The notes beneath the pieces were generated by a model. It had not been told where the DNA came from, searched no databases, and saw only the letters and a list, made by a program, of their open reading frames with translations. DNA of 6,393 bases from Salinisphaera sp. UBA6602 (GTDB lineage: Bacteria; Pseudomonadota; Gammaproteobacteria; Nevskiales; Salinisphaeraceae), in contig DJIE01000062.1 in assembly GCA_002433465.1 (NCBI GenBank), positions 1 to 6,393 of the forward strand. The letters are read 5' to 3'. The position numbers and the translations under genes are program-made. Positions 5,832 through 6,393 of the stretch are shown here, in pieces. How positions within the stretch are numbered: position 1 is the stretch's first letter; every line of letters begins with the position of its first letter.

Positions 5832-6393
5832 CTATTCGGCGAGCTTGGCCGCCAGCATCTGATTGACTTCCTTGGGGTTGGCCTTGCCCTTCGAGGCCTT
5901 CATCACCTGCCCGACGAGAAAGCCGATGACCTTGGTCTTGCCTTCGCGGTACTGCTCGACCTGATCGGGATTGTCGGCGATGACCTGATCCACGAAGCCT
6001 TCGATTTCGCCGCTGTCGGTGATCTGCTTGAGGCCCTTGGCTTCGATGATCGCATCGGCGGATTCGCCCTCGCCCTTGAACAGCGCCTCGAACACATCCT
6101 TGCCGATCTTGCCGGAGATGGTGTTGTCCGCCACTCGGGCAATCAGACCACCGAGCTGCTCGGCACTGACCGGCGACTGGGCGATGGCCAGCCCTTCGCG
6201 ATTGAGCGCACCGGACAGATCCCCCATGATCCAGTTGGCGGCCGGCTTGCCGTGGCTGGCCGCGTCGCCACCCACCGCTGCCACCGTGGCTTCGAAATAG
6301 TTGGCCAGGGCGCGCGAGCTCGTCAGCGCCGCGGCGTCCTCACGGCCCAGGGCGTATTCCGTCATGAAACGTTCGCGCTTGGCATCCGGCAGC
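5832..6393 (-). CDS. gatB: Aspartyl/glutamyl-tRNA amidotransferase subunit B, C-terminal part (5' end outside window)
   Basis: The last 186 residues of GatB; the frame stays open to the window edge (first whole codon at 6392) and ends with TAG at 5834-5832. GatB is part of the cytoplasmic GatCAB complex, which converts Glu-tRNA(Gln) and/or Asp-tRNA(Asn) to the correct amidated form. The kinase/amidotransfer core is outside the window. What is visible is the hinge and the YqeY-like helical tail that contacts tRNA. It starts [20 protein letters not shown], then [10 protein letters not shown], the [13 protein letters not shown] segment, the [18 protein letters not shown] helix pair, and the ending [28 protein letters not shown], which is characteristic of GatB/YqeY. 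An ATG at 6365 lies inside the protein and is not the start. The visible part looks intact. Confidence 0.96.
   Translation of the reverse strand, partial: LPDAKRERFMTEYALGREDAAALTSSRALANYFEATVAAVGGDAASHGKPAANWIMGDLSGALNREGLAIAQSPVSAEQLGGLIARVADNTISGKIGKDVFEALFKGEGESADAIIEAKGLKQITDSGEIEGFVDQVIADNPDQVEQYREGKTKVIGFLVGQVMKASKGKANPKEVNQMLAAKLAE

Noticed and set aside
5025..5862. Two plus-strand open frames (206 and 181 codons) over the sodC end and yjbQ
   Set aside because: They run antisense to the clearly conserved YjbQ protein and into its upstream gap; no family features and no ribosome-binding site.
1..6393. CRISPR arrays, insertion sequences, transposase or phage genes
   Set aside because: No spaced direct repeats, terminal inverted repeats with a transposase, or phage-like proteins were found on either strand.

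Overview
The window looks like chromosomal DNA from a GC-rich proteobacterium. A gammaproteobacterium is most likely, and a halophilic or marine lineage such as Salinisphaera would fit, but the genus is a guess. The support is the strong G/C preference at third codon positions, the proteobacterial style of the PurH, GatB and YjbQ proteins, and the E. coli-like secreted SodC. Two housekeeping genes cut by the window edges frame the region: the 3' end of purH (1-648, +) and the 3' end of gatB (5832-6393, -). yjbQ (5244-5660, -) lies just inside gatB.

Between them is the interesting part, a compact three-gene plus-strand operon (925-5122) in which every product carries a predicted signal peptide. 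Gene 1 (925-3564) is an 879-residue Kelch-type copper-radical oxidase of the galactose oxidase / glyoxal oxidase class. All expected copper and cofactor residues can be located: Cys221, Tyr284, Tyr598, His599 and His695. Gene 2 (3561-4580) is a 339-residue secreted protein of unknown function made of two copies of one domain; its predicted mature N-terminus begins His-Gly-His-Ala-Gly-His. Gene 3 (4577-5122) is a Cu,Zn superoxide dismutase (sodC) with an added His-rich loop. Consecutive genes overlap by four bases (ATGA, then GTGA), so they are probably translationally coupled and made together.

My reading is an exported copper-enzyme cassette. The oxidase uses O2 and makes H2O2, SodC removes superoxide and also makes H2O2, and the middle protein may bind or deliver copper or act as a structural partner. 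The oxidase substrate and the function of the middle protein cannot be read from the sequence.

The 276-base gap between purH and the operon holds a 9-bp hairpin with a GUAA tetraloop, an intrinsic-terminator-like hairpin, and a strong Shine-Dalgarno sequence before the oxidase. No convincing sigma70 promoter is visible there. The convergent sodC/yjbQ junction holds a long stem-loop that overlaps the sodC stop codon, and a second short hairpin. The gap between yjbQ and gatB holds a possible -10 box for yjbQ and a weak terminator for gatB.
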